Shown here piece by piece: positions 50,954 through 61,306 of a stretch of DNA of 64,000 bases (within the stretch, counting starts at the first letter, position 1; every line of letters starts with the position of its first letter). Under the pieces are notes generated by a model. That model did not search any database and was not told the DNA's origin. It saw nothing but the letters and a program-made list of their open reading frames with translations. The position numbers and the translations under genes were made by a program. Source of the DNA: Acidobacteria bacterium UBA2994 (GTDB lineage: Bacteria; Acidobacteriota; Vicinamibacteria; Vicinamibacterales; UBA8438); NCBI GenBank assembly GCA_002346545.1, contig DEAA01000077.1, positions 1 to 64,000 on the forward strand. Reading direction: 5' to 3'.

Positions 50954-52210
50954 CTATACCCCTCGGCGCTGGCCGGAGCCCGACGCTCGACTGCGCTCCC
51001 GAATCCAAGGTTTCCCTCTTCCGTTGGACCGATGCGGTCTCCCTGACCGGTGTGGCCGAGCTGCGATCTGAGCACGCGAGCTCGCCGGAACCTCGAACCC
51101 CAAAAGCGGTTCGCATCGGATAGGGGATCCGACTAGCCGTTCGATCGCCGAGAGTTGGGCTCGCTCTTCGGGAGCGGCCAGCGAGATAGCGTCGCCACTT
51201 CGCCCGGCCCGCGCAGTCCTCCCGATACGGTGCACATAGTCTTCAGGGACATGCGGTAGATCGAAATTAACTACATGCGTGACACCTTCGACGTCGAGCC
51301 CGCGAGCGGCGAGGTCGGTAGCAATGAGCGTGTCGATCCGCCCCGATCGAAATCCAGCCAAGGCTCGAGTACGTGCTGCCTGGCTTTTGTTGCCATGAAT
51401 GGCAGCCACCTTTCGGCCCGAGCGCTCAAGATGTCGTGCAAGCTGGTTTGCTCTGGCCTTCGTTCGAGTAAAGACAAGCGTCGGTCCGATATCGGCCTGC
51501 CCAAGTAGATGATGTAGTAATTCCTTCTTACGTGCCGCTTCTACCGGATGTACTACCTGGCGCACCGCTGCGGCTGGCGTGGCCCGCTTCGCCACCTCAA
51601 CCATCGCGGGATCGACAGTGGATCGCCGGATCAACGCTTCTATTTCGTCAGGCATGGTCGCCGAAAAGAAGAGACTCTGGCGGGTCGTTGGAAGCGCCGC
51701 GACGAGCTGTCGGATTGCGGGCAAGAATCCCATATCGTGCATCCGATCCGCCTCGTCAAAGACCACTATCTCGACTGCCCCGAGACGCAGGTGCCCGCGT
51801 CCCAGATGATCGAGAAGCCGTCCTGGAGTGGCTATCAGTAGATCGAGCCCACGCGTAATGCTACGGATCTGCGGCCCCATTCCCACACCACCAACCACGA
51901 CTGCGCTTCGCAGGTCTAGATGGGCGCTGTAACGGTTCGCCATGTCACCGACTTGGGCCGCCAGTTCCCGCGTTGGAGTGACCACAAGGGCTCGCGGCCG
52001 GCGCAACCTCTGGCCACCTGCAAGTCGCTGCAGCGTTGGGAGCAGAAACGCCGCCGTCTTGCCGGTGCCGGTCTGGGCGCACGCGATGAGATCACGGCCC
52101 TCAAGAACGATGGGAATGGCCTGTGCCTGGACGGGCGTAGGTGTCATGTAGCCGGCAACGGTAACCGCGCGGACAATAGTCGGGTGTACACCGAGCGTTG
52201 GAAACGTCAT
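50954..52210 (-). CDS. DEAD-box RNA helicase (RhlE type)
   Basis: Encodes 418 residues. Motifs in order: the Q motif TPTPVQAQAIPIVLEG, AQTGTGKTAAFLLP (I), PTRELAAQV (Ia), ATPGRLLDHL (Ib), VFDEADRMHDMGF (II), FFSATMP (III), ATDLAARGLDVEGVTHVVNF (V) and HRIGRTARAGRSG (VI). The basic C-terminal tail of about 45 residues (SGRPHRSNGRGKPWIRERSR) aids RNA binding. RhlE-class helicases act in ribosome assembly, RNA decay and cold adaptation, possibly here with RNase J. No clear ribosome site. The 5' region is long and may hold regulation. Confidence 0.9.
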   Translation of the reverse strand: MTFPTLGVHPTIVRAVTVAGYMTPTPVQAQAIPIVLEGRDLIACAQTGTGKTAAFLLPTLQRLAGGQRLRRPRALVVTPTRELAAQVGDMANRYSAHLDLRSAVVVGGVGMGPQIRSITRGLDLLIATPGRLLDHLGRGHLRLGAVEIVVFDEADRMHDMGFLPAIRQLVAALPTTRQSLFFSATMPDEIEALIRRSTVDPAMVEVAKRATPAAAVRQVVHPVEAARKKELLHHLLGQADIGPTLVFTRTKARANQLARHLERSGRKVAAIHGNKSQAARTRALAGFRSGRIDTLIATDLAARGLDVEGVTHVVNFDLPHVPEDYVHRIGRTARAGRSGDAISLAAPEERAQLSAIERLVGSPIRCEPLLGFEVPASSRAQIAARPHRSGRPHRSNGRGKPWIRERSRASGSGQRRGV

Positions 52211-52859
52211 TGCTGAATCAGATCTCCCACCCCGTGCAACACAGCACGCGGTGCATTCTTACGGTCGAGACGTGCCTAGTGGGCGCTCACTGAGGACGGA
52301 AAGAGAGAGGGGCTATTTACTGAGGAAGATGCAAGCCAACGTGAGCAAAGTGCTCAGGCGTGAGAACAGCTAACCAGAGTTTACTGGTCCTAGGATAGCA
52401 CGTGATTGGAGTCAATAGGGACTTAACTACGAACGCTGACGATTGGTTCGGCGTGTAGAGTTCCCAGAATCCAGGCGTGATCTTCAGGCTGGAGCCCTTC
52501 GCGCCAAACGCGTCCCTCTCTAGCTCCGCCTCATCGTCTCGGCTGCACCGACCGTGGTATCTCTGAGCACTCCGGGTTGCTCTCTCTCCCGATGCTGGGA
52601 CAAGCAGGTCGCCAAATCAGCCAACTTAAGGCTTAAGTGGGGCACCTCTCCAGTATTGAGCCCGCGGCTCGCCCGCACTAGAATCAGAGCCACATCACAT
52701 CGTCGCAAGTGGAGGGCGGGCCGTCCGCGCACTCCGTCCCGAACCGTCGCCAGGAGGGACTCAGATCCGCAAGGCAAACCCGGGTGGATTTGCGTTGATG
52801 GCGAATGGGGCACAACAGAATCGCTTTAGTGGGTTCCTCGGCATAACAAAAGAGTACCG
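52211..52859. other. Long intergenic region, no gene supported
   Basis: About 650 nt between divergent helicase and esterase genes. I see no ribosome site with a protein-like frame, no tRNA, no T-tract terminator and no tandem repeat. It would hold both promoters, and a long 5' leader of the helicase mRNA is possible. Local base composition looks less GC-rich than in flanking genes. Confidence 0.45.
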
Positions 52860-53939
52860 ATGACTACTGCAACTACTTCGCCCACATTGCCCGGCCGACT
52901 CGGCAATCCAGATTTACGCCTAAACACCGACCCACGCGCAGACCCGAGGATGGTGGCCGAGCTGGCCATCGCCGGACTTGACGGCGCCAGCACGCCACTC
53001 CCGGTCACCGTCAACTCCACGCTCGAGGAGAGGCTTGCCTTCACAGCGGCAGCCGAGTCCACGTATGAGCAGGTGTTTGTTCGGCTATGTGCTGGCCTCC
53101 CGCCAGTCGAGGGGGTTTCCTCGCGCACCGAGACGACCACCGGTCCCGAAGGCGGCAATGTATCGCTCTACATCCATACTCCGACCGCGATGCCTGCCCC
53201 TTTACCTTGCATCTTCCACATCCACGGTGGGGGCATGGCGATCCTCAAGGCGAGCGATCCGATGTACGTTCGCTGGCGCGACGAGCTGGCAGCCGCCGGG
53301 CTGGTAGTGGTCGGCGTCGAGTTCCGCAACGCCGCCGGGGCACTTGGTAACCATCCGTTCCCCGCCGGACTGGACGACTGCGCCACCGGGCTGGCATGGG
53401 TCTCGGAGCATGCCAGGGATTTGGGTATCTCGAAGTTAGTGGTCTCAGGTGAGTCCGGTGGCGGGAACCTATCACTCGCCACCGCCATCCGGGCGGTACG
53501 GGAAGGCACGATCGACCGTGTTGCAGGCGTTTACGCGCTCTGTCCATATATCTCGTCGGCATGGGCGGTGAAGCGGCCCGATCTACCGTCACTCTATGAG
53601 AACGATGACTACTTCATCGCCTGCGACCTTATGGGAGTACTGGCGAGTATCTACGATCCGAGCGGTACCCACGCCACCGATCCATTGTGCTGGCCGCTGC
53701 ACGCTTCGCGGGACGATCTCCAGGGGTTGCCTCCACATGTCATCTCAGTGAACGAGCTCGACCCGCTCCGAGACGAGGGGCTAGCCTATTACCGGATGCT
53801 AGCCACCGCCGGTGTCGACGTGGTCAGCCGTTCGGTGAATGGCACCTGCCACGCTGGTGACGTCCTGCTCCGACGGGCGCTGCCGGAGGTCTACGCCGCA
53901 ACCATCCACGACATCAAGGGCTTCGCCGACCGGCTGTAG
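52860..53939 (+). CDS. Alpha/beta-hydrolase esterase, hormone-sensitive lipase family
   Basis: Encodes 359 residues with no signal peptide. The HSL (family IV) signature is clear: the oxyanion HGGG at 122-125 (FHIHGGGMAIL), the nucleophile Ser199 in VSGESGGGNL, Asp301 in NELDPLRDEG and His331 in GTCHAGD. The triad is therefore complete. The N-terminal 100 residues (DPRMVAELAIAGLDGASTPL) form the cap. It would hydrolyse small esters in the cytoplasm. It stands alone with long gaps, is followed by an ABM-domain protein, and looks accessory. Confidence 0.88.
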   Translation: MTTATTSPTLPGRLGNPDLRLNTDPRADPRMVAELAIAGLDGASTPLPVTVNSTLEERLAFTAAAESTYEQVFVRLCAGLPPVEGVSSRTETTTGPEGGNVSLYIHTPTAMPAPLPCIFHIHGGGMAILKASDPMYVRWRDELAAAGLVVVGVEFRNAAGALGNHPFPAGLDDCATGLAWVSEHARDLGISKLVVSGESGGGNLSLATAIRAVREGTIDRVAGVYALCPYISSAWAVKRPDLPSLYENDDYFIACDLMGVLASIYDPSGTHATDPLCWPLHASRDDLQGLPPHVISVNELDPLRDEGLAYYRMLATAGVDVVSRSVNGTCHAGDVLLRRALPEVYAATIHDIKGFADRL

Positions 53940-54017
53940 AAGCTCTAACTGGAGAAGAGGAGCAGTTTCGGTCATCTTTCGGTCAACGAATAACGTGTCT
54001 CGAAAAGGGGGGTAAAG

Positions 54018-54314
54018 ATGAGCGTCATAGTCAATTTGCAGTTAAAAGCAAAGGAAGGACAGGCTCCTGCAGTCCTTGAGATGTTTAGGAATCTATTGCC
54101 CGGCACGAGAGCATACGAAGGGTGTCACTGGGTCAAAGCGGTAAGGAACCTCGATGATGAGAACGTCATAGAGGCGGTGTCCCAGTGGAATTCAAAGAAC
54201 CACTATGACGCTTACCTAGAGTGGAGAGTGGACACGGGGGCCCTGGCAGCGTTGGCGGAATTGCTGGATGCGGAACCAGTGTTTCGGTTCTTGCCTGTTG
54301 AACTCGAGTACTAG
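54018..54314 (+). CDS. ABM-domain (antibiotic biosynthesis monooxygenase-like) protein
   Basis: Encodes 98 residues preceded by a very purine-rich ribosome site (AAAAGGGGGGTAAAG). The dimeric alpha-beta barrel pattern of ABM proteins is visible: SVIVNLQLKAKEGQAPAVLE, MFRNLLPGTRAYEGCHWVKA, and EAVSQWNSKNHYDAYLEWRV with the W-x-(S/D)-x-x-x-(Y/H)-x-x-(Y/H) motif. Members range from quinol monooxygenases to heme-degrading or non-catalytic proteins. The activity here is unknown. It lies 78 nt after the esterase and may share its transcript. Confidence 0.8.
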   Translation: MSVIVNLQLKAKEGQAPAVLEMFRNLLPGTRAYEGCHWVKAVRNLDDENVIEAVSQWNSKNHYDAYLEWRVDTGALAALAELLDAEPVFRFLPVELEY

Positions 54315-54744
54315 GGGCTCAGCTAAACTGCGCACAAACGATTCTCAGACGCAGAGAGCGCGCTGATGCCACCGGCCTTTCTTACTGCGCTCTGAAGCTA
54401 GTTTAAGGACGTTACCAGGGGCGCGATCAAGATCGATGCGGTTGCCCCGGAGCCTCGATCCACTAACCGTCGCGAGATTGCGCCGGCCCACCTTCCGGGC
54501 GACCGCCTGTGTCGAGTGACGTTGCGTTGAAGCTGTCCTGCCACAAGCACGAGTAGCGGGCAATCGTGCTGGGCTGGCAAAGCTCGAAGATTGTTCAGGT
54601 CTCAGTAAGGGGTTGACGGAAACTTGCTAGTTCCCTCAGTCATAGAGGCGGACCTCTCGAGCCTGCGCCTTCTTCCGGTACATCTCAGAGGCCACATGTA
54701 CAAGGTTCCCAGTGGCCTAGTTCGACTGAAGCGATTATGCGCGT
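54315..54744. other. Intergenic region, nothing supportable
   Basis: Between the ABM protein and the convergent glycosyltransferase. Short frames exist but have no ribosome site or motif. No T-tract hairpin or repeat was seen. Confidence 0.45.
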
Positions 54745-56430
54745 TTAGTTCTCTAGGATTGAAGGCCGGTTGCTCACCAGCAGCACCGTCTGCAGATCCG
54801 TCTCCGGGTCGGGCCAGATCAGAGTATCGAGGGTAAGGCTACCTGTATTGAGATACGACACCCTTCCGATTTCGAATGCCGGAACTCCGGCCCTCACCAG
54901 ATCGGATTCCTCCACGACACAGAGCACATGCTCGGACGCCGAGAGAAACGTTGCCACCTGCTCGATGGAGGACACGTCGACGTGCGGTCGTTCCATGTAG
55001 AAGACCAAATTCCGGACGAACATCCGATACCGCCCGTACGGCAAGCCCCCCCCTTCAACCGACTGAATCAGGGTGGCCATCTCCTCGACCGGTTCGGGGC
55101 CTGGTCTCGACAGGACTATGTAGTGGATCGACAGCGTCGCCACCACCGAGGCAGCCGCAAGACTGAGCGGCAGACACCGTTGCCGCGCCACCGCAGCCAG
55201 CGCGACTCCGCCTCCGGCCAGGATTAGGGTTGCCGTGCCCGCGATGACCATGCTCGGGTCGACACCCACCAGCAGAGGGCGGGCACGATAAACGAGTAGT
55301 CCAAGGCCGGCAATTATCAGCCCAGACCCGACACCGGCCGCCGCCAGCGTCCTATCCGCCCCTGCGTCGGCCCTTTTCGGCAGGCTGCGGGCTATGGCGC
55401 GCGCCAGCAAAATCGCAAGCGGTGGCAGGATGGGCAAGACATAACGGGGCTGTTTCCCAATTGAGAGTGAGTAAAACAGCAGTGGAGTTGCAGCCCATAG
55501 CAAAAGCCAGCCCTCTACCGCCGCCACCCGACGCGCCCGGGCGAGGATTCGGAGTGCGGGCCGCGCCCAGAGCGCCATGAGTGGCGACCAAGGCAGGAGC
55601 CCCCCCACGACGATTGGAACGTAGTACCAGAGCGGCCGCGGGTTGTTGTAGCGTGCGGTCGCAAACCGCTCCAGGTTCTCCGCCATGAAGAATCTGTCGA
55701 GGTAGGCGACCCCGTGCGTGTCGCTCATCGCAGCGAACCATGGCACCGAAAGGAGAAGCCATACGGCGGCCAACCAGCCCACTTCCTTTATGAGCTGCCA
55801 CCACGCCGCCCATGTCCCGGCCGACCGAGCTCGCCAGAGCGCCAACGGTCCAACCACAAGCGCGGGCAGCACCAGCGCGACCGGTCCCTTGGTCAAGAAC
55901 CCTGCGGCCAGCGCCGCTCCAGCCAGGCTCAACCAGCCCCAGCGCTGCCGTGTTACGACCGGTCCACTAGGACAAACCAGCACGACGAGAGCCGCGTAGG
56001 TCGCAAGCGTGATGAAACAGGCCAGCGCCAGGTCCGGAAGCGCCTGCCGGCCCGCCGCAATGTAGCCAAAGCTGGTACCCGTGATGGCCCCGGCCAGACC
56101 CGCCGTCGGCAGGTCATACCAACGCCTGGCCGCCACGAACGTCGTCAACACCAGGACGAGCCCGGCCAGCGCTGAGGGGAGCCGTGCCGCCAGCTCAGCA
56201 TCGAGACTCAGCGACGCGGCACCAGCCGCCAGCCAGTAGTACAAGATGGGCTTCTCGAACCGGACTTCACCGTTGTAGTGCGGCGTGATCCAGTCATCTC
56301 GCTCCTGCATCTCCCTCGCCGCTTCGGCGTAAAACGCCTCATCGGAGTCGGTTATGGCAGGGCGTCCCAGTCCGACGATGAAGGTTAGACCGCACAAAAC
56401 GACGAGAAGCGGCACACGAGAAAACGGCAC
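54745..56430 (-). CDS. ArnT-like glycosyltransferase (GT39/GT83, membrane)
   Basis: Encodes 561 residues from a GTG at 56430, chosen because the -10 box TACAAT ends exactly 6 nt upstream. The ATG at 56481 lies upstream of that promoter and overlaps the divergent gene. About eleven membrane segments are present. The first periplasmic loop has ITDSDEAFYAEAAREMQERD, DWITPHYNGEVRFEKPILYY and W, as in ArnT/PMT enzymes, where the acidic residues of the D-x-D/E cluster are catalytic. It transfers a sugar from an undecaprenyl- or polyprenyl-phosphate carrier to lipid A, protein or glycan on the outer face of the inner membrane. The acceptor is unknown. Confidence 0.85.
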   Translation of the reverse strand: MPFSRVPLLVVLCGLTFIVGLGRPAITDSDEAFYAEAAREMQERDDWITPHYNGEVRFEKPILYYWLAAGAASLSLDAELAARLPSALAGLVLVLTTFVAARRWYDLPTAGLAGAITGTSFGYIAAGRQALPDLALACFITLATYAALVVLVCPSGPVVTRQRWGWLSLAGAALAAGFLTKGPVALVLPALVVGPLALWRARSAGTWAAWWQLIKEVGWLAAVWLLLSVPWFAAMSDTHGVAYLDRFFMAENLERFATARYNNPRPLWYYVPIVVGGLLPWSPLMALWARPALRILARARRVAAVEGWLLLWAATPLLFYSLSIGKQPRYVLPILPPLAILLARAIARSLPKRADAGADRTLAAAGVGSGLIIAGLGLLVYRARPLLVGVDPSMVIAGTATLILAGGGVALAAVARQRCLPLSLAAASVVATLSIHYIVLSRPGPEPVEEMATLIQSVEGGGLPYGRYRMFVRNLVFYMERPHVDVSSIEQVATFLSASEHVLCVVEESDLVRAGVPAFEIGRVSYLNTGSLTLDTLIWPDPETDLQTVLLVSNRPSILEN

Positions 56431-56436
56431 GAGGCG

Positions 56437-56442
56437 ATTGTA
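56437..56442 (-). promoter_or_regulatory. -10 box of the ArnT-like gene
   Basis: Reverse-strand TACAAT ends 6 nt before the GTG start at 56430, so transcription should start at the first codon. It faces the forward box at 56463-56468 with 20 nt between them. Confidence 0.52.
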
Positions 56443-56462
56443 GCCGCCGTCCGACACGCGGG

Positions 56463-56468
56463 TATACT
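56463..56468 (+). promoter_or_regulatory. -10 box of the CoA-binding protein gene
   Basis: TATACT ends 6 nt before the ATG at 56475, again predicting a leaderless message. Together with the reverse box it makes a compact divergent promoter of fewer than 50 nt. Confidence 0.52.
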
Positions 56469-56474
56469 GCCGCG

Positions 56475-56855
56475 ATGGCACAGGTTGTCGCCGTTGTGGG
56501 CGCCTCAGGGAACCGCCGCAAGTTCGGGAACAAGGCAGTGCGCGCGTTCCTGAACCGCGGCTACGAGGTTATTCCGATTAATCCCCGGGGCGTCGCGATC
56601 GAAGGACTGGAGACCTTCACCTCCATCCTCGACGTCCCCGGCACGATCGATCTAGCGACCGTCTACGTCCAGCCCTGGATCGGGCCCGCCATCATGGACG
56701 AGCTCGCCCATAAGGGCATAACGAAAGTCTGGCTCAATCCCGGCGCCGACGCACCTGCGGTCGTGAGCCGGGCCCAGAGCCTCGGCCTACGCCCGATCCT
56801 TAACTGCAGCATCGTCGGAATCGGGGAAAGTCCCTCCTCCTACCCGGACCAGTGA
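56475..56855 (+). CDS. CoA-binding domain protein (YccU type)
   Basis: Encodes 126 residues of the single-domain CoA-binding Rossmann family. It shows VAVVGASGNRRKFGNKAVRA (nucleotide loop), FLNRGYEVIPINPRG, IEGLETFTSILDVPGTIDLA, VYVQPWIGPAIMDELAHKGI and KVWLNPGADAPAVVSRAQSL, ILNCSIVGIGESPSSYPDQ. Homologous to the first domain of succinyl-CoA synthetase alpha, it binds CoA but has no demonstrated reaction. Length is normal. It lies 155 nt upstream of rho on the same strand. Confidence 0.88.
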   Translation: MAQVVAVVGASGNRRKFGNKAVRAFLNRGYEVIPINPRGVAIEGLETFTSILDVPGTIDLATVYVQPWIGPAIMDELAHKGITKVWLNPGADAPAVVSRAQSLGLRPILNCSIVGIGESPSSYPDQ

Positions 56856-57010
56856 CAAGTTGCCGCCTGGCCGGTGTGTGCCGGGTTGACAGGGTGCTGG
56901 ACCGAGCCTATACTCACCTTCGATATTCATCCTCCTTCGTCAAGGGTCGTCACTCGGCACACCCGCCGACCTAGTCCGACCCGAAAAACCTTCAACCCAA
57001 TTAATCTGCT

Positions 57011-58456
57011 ATGCCAACGAACCAGAAGCGCACACCAGCGCCCGAGTCTGCCGATACGGCTGTCGCCGCGGAGAGCGAGCCCACCCCCGCCAAGGCAACC
57101 AAGGACACGAACAACGCCCCCGAGGCCAGTGTCGCTCCCGAGCAAAAGGCAGCTCACGAACAGAAGAGTAAATCCGGTAAGAACCGAAGGCCCGCCGAGG
57201 GACTGAATATTGGCGAACTCAAAGAGATGAGCATCGCCAAGCTTACGCAGATCGCCAAAGACAAGAACGTGGCGGGTGCGACCGGCATGCGAAAGCAGGA
57301 GCTGATTTTCCAGATCCTGAAGGCGCAGACCGAACAGAGCGGGTTTATCTTTTCGGAGGGCGTCCTTGAGGTGCTCCCTGACGGGTTCGGATTCCTTCGG
57401 GCGCCCGACTACAACTACCTTCCCGGCCCGGACGACATCTATGTCTCGCCTTCTCAGATCCGGAAATTCGATCTGCAGACCGGGGACACGGTCTCCGGTC
57501 AGATTCGCCCCCCAAAGGAGGGTGAGCGCTACTTCGCTCTGATCAAGGTTGAGGCGGTTAACTTCGAATCTCCAGGGGCGGTCAAAGACAAACTCTTCTT
57601 TGAGAACCTAACCCCCCTCTATCCCGAGGAGCGGGTCAACCTAGAGACCACGCCGGACAACCTGTCCGCTCGGGTCATGGACCTGATGACGCCGATCGGC
57701 AAAGGACAGCGAGGCCTTATCGTCGCTGCGCCTCGCACCGGTAAAACGATGCTGCTGCAGTCCATCGCGCAGTCGATCGCCGCCAATCACTCCGAGGTCT
57801 ATTTGATCGTCCTGCTGATCGACGAACGCCCGGAAGAGGTGACCGACATGCAGCGCTCGGTCAACGGCGAGGTGATTTCTTCGACCTTCGACGAACCAGC
57901 CCAGCGTCACGTCCAGGTTGCCGAGATGGTCATCGAGAAGGCCAAGCGCCTGGTCGAGCACAAGAAGGACGTGTTCATCGTGCTCGATTCGATTACCCGC
58001 TTGGCGCGCGCCTACAACACCGTGATTCCGCCGTCAGGCAAGGTCCTGTCCGGCGGTCTCGACTCAAGCGCTCTGCAGAAACCGAAGCGATTCTTTGGAG
58101 CAGCCCGAAACATCGAAGAGGGCGGGTCCTTGACCATCATGGCTACGGCCCTGGTCGATACTGGCTCCCGGATGGATGATGTGATTTTCGAAGAATTTAA
58201 GGGCACCGGCAACATGGAGATCCACTTGGACCGCAAGCTGGTGGACAAGCGGGTGTTCCCGGCCATCGACATTCAGAAGAGCGGCACCCGGAAAGAAGAG
58301 CTCCTGCTGAGCCCAGAGGACTTGAATCGGGTGTGGGTCTTACGCAAGGTCCTGAATCCGCTTGATGCGGTGCAATCGATGGAGCTCCTACGTGACCGGA
58401 TGGCGAAGACCCCGAACAACCAGGAATTCCTTGCCTCGATGCAAAAGATGGGCTAG
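57011..58456 (+). CDS. rho: Transcription termination factor Rho
   Basis: Encodes 481 residues, about 60 longer than E. coli Rho because of an N-terminal tail (1-65) rich in Ala, Pro, Glu and Lys, probably disordered. The helical N-domain starts at [20 protein letters not shown]. The cold-shock-like RNA domain has [20 protein letters not shown]. The ATPase core has Walker [16 protein letters not shown] (around 240), [35 protein letters not shown] (Walker B), [11 protein letters not shown] and the Q-loop region [20 protein letters not shown]. It is a hexameric RNA translocase that ends untranslated transcripts. N-terminal extensions in Rho are common outside Proteobacteria and can aid RNA binding. 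Five nt after it begins the CDGSH gene. Confidence 0.95.
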   Translation: MPTNQKRTPAPESADTAVAAESEPTPAKATKDTNNAPEASVAPEQKAAHEQKSKSGKNRRPAEGLNIGELKEMSIAKLTQIAKDKNVAGATGMRKQELIFQILKAQTEQSGFIFSEGVLEVLPDGFGFLRAPDYNYLPGPDDIYVSPSQIRKFDLQTGDTVSGQIRPPKEGERYFALIKVEAVNFESPGAVKDKLFFENLTPLYPEERVNLETTPDNLSARVMDLMTPIGKGQRGLIVAAPRTGKTMLLQSIAQSIAANHSEVYLIVLLIDERPEEVTDMQRSVNGEVISSTFDEPAQRHVQVAEMVIEKAKRLVEHKKDVFIVLDSITRLARAYNTVIPPSGKVLSGGLDSSALQKPKRFFGAARNIEEGGSLTIMATALVDTGSRMDDVIFEEFKGTGNMEIHLDRKLVDKRVFPAIDIQKSGTRKEELLLSPEDLNRVWVLRKVLNPLDAVQSMELLRDRMAKTPNNQEFLASMQKMG

Positions 58457-58461
58457 CCGCG

Positions 58462-58665
58462 GTGGCAACTATCAAGGTTCGCCAGGACGGCCCCCTTCTC
58501 GTGGATGGTGACGAGGTGATGGTGGTCGACTCCGAGGGACGTCCCTACTCGATTGACCGCCGCCCCTTCGTGCTCTGTCGATGTGGAGCCTCCGAGGCCC
58601 GTCCATTCTGCGACGGCAGTCACCGGCGCATCGGCTTCACGTCCAAGGAACCGGCTTCCGAATAG
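58462..58665 (+). CDS. Small CDGSH iron-sulfur protein
   Basis: Encodes 67 residues from a GTG at 58462, 5 nt after the rho stop. The ligands of the 2Fe-2S cluster are C39, C41, C50 and H54 in FVLCRCGASEARPFCDGSH, the mitoNEET/CDGSH signature. The first 30 residues form the beta cap (TIKVRQDGPLLVDGDEVMVV). Single-motif soluble CDGSH proteins may carry electrons or clusters, but their roles in bacteria are unclear. The 5-nt spacing suggests co-transcription with rho, an unusual partner. The frame ends shortly before the convergent clpB stop. Confidence 0.85.
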   Translation: MATIKVRQDGPLLVDGDEVMVVDSEGRPYSIDRRPFVLCRCGASEARPFCDGSHRRIGFTSKEPASE

Positions 58666-58684
58666 GCCAGGCCCGCACCTCGAC

Positions 58685-61288
58685 TCAGGCCTGGACCGTG
58701 GCCTCGGCCGAGAACGCGATGGTACCGTCGCGTACGTCCACGTCGATCTGCGCGCCGTCGACAAACCGTCCTTCGAGCATCTCCACTGCCAGCGGATCGA
58801 GCACTAAGCGCTGCAGCGTACGCCGAAGCGGCCGAGCTCCGTAGGCTGGGTCGAACCCCACCTCGGACAGTAGCTCGAGCGAGGCAGGGGAGAGCGTAAT
58901 CCCGATGCGTCGACTCGCCAGCCGCCGGGCCAAGGCCTTTAGCTGGATCTCCACGATCTCGCGTATATGCTCTCGTCCTAGCGCGTGGAAGAAGATCACA
59001 TCATCGATCCGGTTTAGGAACTCCGGTCGGAAGTGCTCCCGCAACTTCTCGGAGACCTGACGGCGCACTCCCTCCTCCAGGGCCCTCCCGGGGATAATCT
59101 GATCGGCGATGAACTGGCTGCCCACATTCGACGTCATGATCACCACGACGTTCTTGAAGTCGACCGTCCGCCCTTTGCCGTCGGTTAGCTGGCCGTCGTC
59201 CAGCAGCTGGAGCATCACATTGAGCACGTCGGGGCATGCCTTCTCGATCTCGTCGAACAGGACCACCGAATATGGACGCCTCCGCACCGCCTCCGTAAGC
59301 TGACCCGACTCGTCATAGCCTACGTAGCCGGGCGGCGCCCCAATCATCCTGGAGACCGTGTGCTTCTCCTGGTACTCGGACATGTCGATCCGAATCATCG
59401 CCCGTTCATCGTCGAACAGGAACTCCGCCAGAGCTTTCGCCAGCTCGGTCTTTCCAACGCCCGTCGGCCCAAGGAAGATGAAACTGCCGAGCGGACGAGC
59501 CGGGTCTTGTAGCCCCGCCCGAGCGCGCCGGATCGCATTCGACACAGAATCGATCGCCTCATCCTGTCCGATGACACGTTCGTGCAGCCGCCGCTGCATC
59601 TTAAGCAGCTTCTCGATCTCGCCTTCCACGAGCCGACCGACAGGGATCTTGGTCCAGCGGCTGACCAGTTTCGCGATGTCGTCCTCGTCGACCAATTCCT
59701 TAACCATCCGGTTGGCTCCGCCGACCTCCTCGGCGGGCGCAGCCTCCAGCTGCCGCTCAAGCTCGGGAAGCCGACCGTATTGCAGCTCCGAGGCCTTAGC
59801 GTAGTCGCCGTGCCGTTGCGCCCGCTCCATCGCCAGCCTCACCTGTTCCAACTCTTCGGCGAGGCAACCTCTGGACTGGATAGCCGCCTTCTCCTCCTGC
59901 CACTGCACCTTAAGGCGCGTTCGCGCTTCCTTGCGTTCGGCGAGTTCGCGGTCCAGACGCTCTAGTCGCGTCAGGGACACCTCGTCTTTCTCCTTCCGGA
60001 GCGCCTCCCGCTCGATCTCGAGTTGCATGATGCGTCGCTCGGCCTCGTCGAGCTCGATCGGCATCGAGTCAATCTCGGTCCGCAGCTTCGACGCTGCCTC
60101 ATCGATCAGATCGATCGCTTTGTCCGGAAGGAAGCGGTCGACAAGATACCGGTCAGAAAGCACGGCCGCCGCCACGAGTGCCGCGTCCTTGAACTGCACG
60201 CCGTGATGGATCTCGTAGCGTTCCCTAAGCCCGCGGAGCACGCTGATGGTGTCCTCGACGGTCGGTTCGGTAACCAGCACCGGCTGAAATCGGCGTTCAA
60301 GCGCAGCGTCCTTCTCAATGTGCTTCCGATACTCATCGAGGGTGGTGGCCCCAATCGTGTGCAACTCGCCACGAGCCAGCATCGGCTTAAGCAGGTTCGA
60401 GGCATCAATCGCGCCTTCCGCCGCACCGGCCCCCACGACGGTGTGCAATTCATCGATGAACAAGACGATGCGCCCCTCGGAGCCGCCGACCTCTTGGAGC
60501 ACCGCCTTTAGACGCTCCTCAAATTCACCGCGATACTTCGCACCGGCCACGAGGGCGCCCAGGTCTAGGCTGATGATCCGTTTGTCACTAAGCCCATCGG
60601 GCACGTCACCTCGCGCGATCCGACGGGCGAGCCCTTCGACAATCGCGGTCTTGCCGACTCCGGGCTCACCAATTAGCACCGGGTTGTTCTTCGTCCTCCG
60701 GGACAGTACCTGGACGATCCGCCTAATCTCCTCGTCACGGCCGATCACCGGATCGAGCTTGTCCTCGGCCGCAAGTACCGTGAGATCATGCCCGTAGCGC
60801 TCGAGCGCCTCGTACTTGCCCTCCGGGCGCTGGTCCGTTACCCGCTGGCTCCCCCTAAGCTTGGCCAGGACTTCCATGACTCGCTGAGTGGTCGCCCCTT
60901 GCGCCGCGAGCGCCGCGGCGGCCGGGGAGGCGTCCTTTTCGAGACTCAAGGCGATCAGCAGATGCTCCGTGCTGACATACTCGTCTTGCATCCGCCCGGC
61001 CTCGCGTTCCGCCACACTCGCCACCGCTCGTAATCGCGGCGAGGCCCCCACCTCAGCTCCTCCTTCCACGCTCGGAAGCCGCTCCAGCGCCATACGGGCC
61101 TCTGAGGTAACCGCTTTCGGGTCCGCCCCCAGTCGGGCCAGCACTCTCGGCACCACGCCCTCGGGCTGTTCGACCAGGGCCACTACAAGGTGCTCTGGCT
61201 CGATCTGCGGATGCTTAACCCGCTCGGCCAGCTCCTGCGCGCCGACCACCGCCTCCTGTGCTTTCTCTGTGTATCGCGTGAGATTCAT
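58685..61288 (-). CDS. clpB: Disaggregase ClpB
   Basis: Encodes 867 residues, of normal length. It contains an N-terminal Clp repeat domain (about 1-145), the first AAA+ module with [18 protein letters not shown] and [13 protein letters not shown], the long coiled middle domain (about 410-530: [35 protein letters not shown]), and the second AAA+ module with [33 protein letters not shown] and [14 protein letters not shown]. The presence of the middle domain distinguishes ClpB from ClpA or ClpC. It rescues aggregated proteins together with DnaK. Third gene of the operon hspR-cbpA-clpB. Its start is 18 nt after the DnaJ-like gene stop. Expression should be induced by heat through loss of HspR repression. 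Confidence 0.95.
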   Translation of the reverse strand: MNLTRYTEKAQEAVVGAQELAERVKHPQIEPEHLVVALVEQPEGVVPRVLARLGADPKAVTSEARMALERLPSVEGGAEVGASPRLRAVASVAEREAGRMQDEYVSTEHLLIALSLEKDASPAAAALAAQGATTQRVMEVLAKLRGSQRVTDQRPEGKYEALERYGHDLTVLAAEDKLDPVIGRDEEIRRIVQVLSRRTKNNPVLIGEPGVGKTAIVEGLARRIARGDVPDGLSDKRIISLDLGALVAGAKYRGEFEERLKAVLQEVGGSEGRIVLFIDELHTVVGAGAAEGAIDASNLLKPMLARGELHTIGATTLDEYRKHIEKDAALERRFQPVLVTEPTVEDTISVLRGLRERYEIHHGVQFKDAALVAAAVLSDRYLVDRFLPDKAIDLIDEAASKLRTEIDSMPIELDEAERRIMQLEIEREALRKEKDEVSLTRLERLDRELAERKEARTRLKVQWQEEKAAIQSRGCLAEELEQVRLAMERAQRHGDYAKASELQYGRLPELERQLEAAPAEEVGGANRMVKELVDEDDIAKLVSRWTKIPVGRLVEGEIEKLLKMQRRLHERVIGQDEAIDSVSNAIRRARAGLQDPARPLGSFIFLGPTGVGKTELAKALAEFLFDDERAMIRIDMSEYQEKHTVSRMIGAPPGYVGYDESGQLTEAVRRRPYSVVLFDEIEKACPDVLNVMLQLLDDGQLTDGKGRTVDFKNVVVIMTSNVGSQFIADQIIPGRALEEGVRRQVSEKLREHFRPEFLNRIDDVIFFHALGREHIREIVEIQLKALARRLASRRIGITLSPASLELLSEVGFDPAYGARPLRRTLQRLVLDPLAVEMLEGRFVDGAQIDVDVRDGTIAFSAEATVQA

Positions 61289-61306
61289 CGCACACTCCGT
61301 CCATCG

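Noticed and set aside
52520-52813. Reverse 97-codon frame in the long gap before the esterase
   Set aside because: No ribosome site or recognisable family. Not supportable as a gene or transposase remnant.
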